Assembly (NCBI GenBank): GCA_016721085.1
Contig: JADKJI010000057.1
Span: 1 to 5,650 of the forward strand
From: Chitinophagaceae bacterium
GTDB taxonomy: Bacteria > Bacteroidota > Bacteroidia > Chitinophagales > Chitinophagaceae
Reading direction: 5' to 3'
Length of the DNA: 5,650 nt
Positions 4,206-5,650 of the stretch are shown here, piece by piece. Under the pieces are notes generated by a model that saw only the letters and a list, made by a program, of their open reading frames with translations, was not told where the DNA came from and searched no databases. The position numbers were made by a program, and so were the translations under genes. Each line of letters begins with the position of its first letter. Positions within the stretch are counted from its first letter, which is position 1.

Positions 4206-5650
4206 TTAACGTGATCCTATATTATTAATTTTCAGAATATAAAAGTAGGTTCCATCAGGGATGGGTTCATCTTTGCTATTTGTTCCTTTCCAAACATTTA
4301 TAGAATTGTTATAAGATGTGAATTCGCGGATCTTATCTCCCCATTGATTGAAAATTGAAACATGATTATTAGGATATTCTTCAATTCCGTTAATGATCCA
4401 GGTATCATTCCTATTATCCCCATTTGGAGTGACCATATTATAAATCACTAATGAACTTATATTCGCATTCTCAACGAAAATGTTCACACTATCATTTGCT
4501 GAACATCCGGTAGTATGATCATTAAACATATACAAATAGAGTCATATCGCTAGTTATAGCAGTCGAAAGAGGGTTGCTGATGGCTGGATTAACAAAAAAT
4601 TGATTTGGCTTCCAGTCCCAGGAATAATCTCCTGATCCTCCGTTGACAATTCCATTTAAGGATATTGATGAAAATTCCGGAACTGTCCGATCCTCTCCCG
4701 CATCTACCTCTGGCGATTTAGCAATTTCAAGAGTAACCTGATCAGAAACTATATTACTTCCACACGCAGGATAAGCTGTAGCTCTAAATAATAGATTCAC
4801 TGCGCCAGAAAATCCGGGAGAAGGACTAAAAAAAGGGTTAAGCGTAGTTGCTGACGATAATGTTCCTGAGGATTCAGGCATTATTGTCCAGGTTAAGGCT
4901 TGGTAGTTGGAAGCTGATGCCCCTGTTACTTGAAAATCTATATTATTACAAATAATAGTATCTCTACCAGCATCTATAATTGCATTCCTCACTATCGTCA
5001 ATACTAATTGAGCGGAACTGTTTTTACATGGAACAACCCCATTAACGTTTATTGTTAGCGAAGCACTACCATTTGTAACATCTGAGGTACTTGGATGATA
5101 TACAGGGTTTAGTTTTGCAGGGTTATCAAAGCTACCTGACCCACTGCTAGTCCATAAATTAGAACTATAGTTTTGAGCACTCACACCTGTGATCTGAACA
5201 GGTGATGATTCACATGTTTCCAAGTTACCGCTGGTAGTAAGAATTATGGAAGGATTAATAGTAAGATTCATTTGATCAATAACATCTGCGCATGTCGACA
5301 AACCTGTCACTTTGAGTGTTAACTTAACAGAACCGGATTCACCAACAGCTGGTTCATACACAGGCGATAGTGTGTTAATCCCACTAAGCGTCCCTAATCC
5401 ATTGTGTGACCATTGTAAGGAATCAAAGTCACTTGCAGAAGCTCCCAAAATAACATATGAATCATCATTGCAAATTACCTGATCGGGACCAGCATTAGCT
5501 ATAGCTTGCTTCTGAATTTTCAGCATCATAGAATCGGTAGTGTCCTTACATGTATTCCCACTATAAGTATTGATGGAAAGAACAACCAAACCGTTAAGTA
5601 TATCAGATGAACTTGGCGTATAGACTGCATTAAGCGAGGCAGGATTGCTG
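4206..5650 (-). CDS. Modular secreted protein with T9SS type B (gliding-associated) C-terminal domain, 5' end outside
   Basis: Predicted surface or secreted cargo of T9SS. The frame enters at the right edge with NPASLNAVYTPSSSDILNG. Ig/PKD-like modules of 85-90 residues follow, each opening near 'AGxDxxIC' and closing near 'xxC...LTI': a partial unit to about 5500, then units at about 5496-5242, 5238-4978 and 4974-4708. Each whole unit has two Cys 60-62 residues apart, probably a disulfide. A different PKD-like module follows (DAGEDRTVPEF, NGGSGDYSWDW, TTGCSANDSV; 4704-4467), with one Cys. The last domain (from about 4457) has TPNGDNRNDTWIINGIEEYP, VSIFNQWGDKIRE, WKGTN and PIPDGTYFYILKI, the CHU_C/gliding-motility C-terminal domain used as the type B signal. 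One extra base in A3 4524-4526 breaks the frame; removing it gives LFVYVNDHTTGCS. The TAA at 4206-4208 comes early: in frame after it lies GWIFVQGDHK and TAG (4175-4173), which looks like the missing final strand. The binding target is unknown. Confidence 0.88.

Overview
The window reads as a chromosomal fragment from a marine or environmental member of the Bacteroidota. The evidence is a protein with a type IX secretion (T9SS) type B sorting domain next to a PorP/SprF-family outer-membrane protein, a Bacteroidota-style SPOR domain, a tandem-domain universal stress protein, promoter-like TAnnTTTG boxes, and AT-rich translation starts without Shine-Dalgarno sequences. I saw no insertion sequence, CRISPR array, phage gene or defence gene.

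Layout from left to right. The 3' end of a SPOR-domain gene (+, to 260) is followed by a short AT-rich spacer rich in inverted repeats. Next is a two-domain universal stress protein (+, 436-1286). It converges on a class II fructose-bisphosphate aldolase (-, 2427-1353), and the two share one bidirectional intrinsic terminator (1303-1340). The aldolase has a plausible promoter and a palindrome just upstream. A 340-base spacer leads to a tRNA-Arg(CCG) (+, 2766-2839) with its own strong terminator. After about 280 bases with no convincing gene come two minus-strand genes that look like one transcription unit. The upstream gene encodes a large modular secreted protein that runs off the right edge (5650 to 4206, probably intended to reach 4173). 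Downstream of it lies a PorP/SprF-family gene (4083-3175). In this phylum, type B T9SS cargo is commonly paired with such a protein for export or surface anchoring.

The most important caveat is that four of the five protein genes are broken by single-base gains or losses, mostly in short homopolymers. Each gene regains a family-typical length and sequence when these are undone. Several indels occur as compensating groups that scramble only a few residues. This points to base-calling or assembly indel error, or less likely to very recent decay, rather than to real biology. I therefore annotate the genes as intact loci with frameshifts and give the repair positions.

I found no undescribed multi-gene system. 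The items most worth a second look are the indel pattern, a tRNA whose near-universal G19-C56 contact appears swapped to A19-U56, an in-frame stop just before the last strand of the T9SS sorting domain, and a palindrome at the aldolase promoter.
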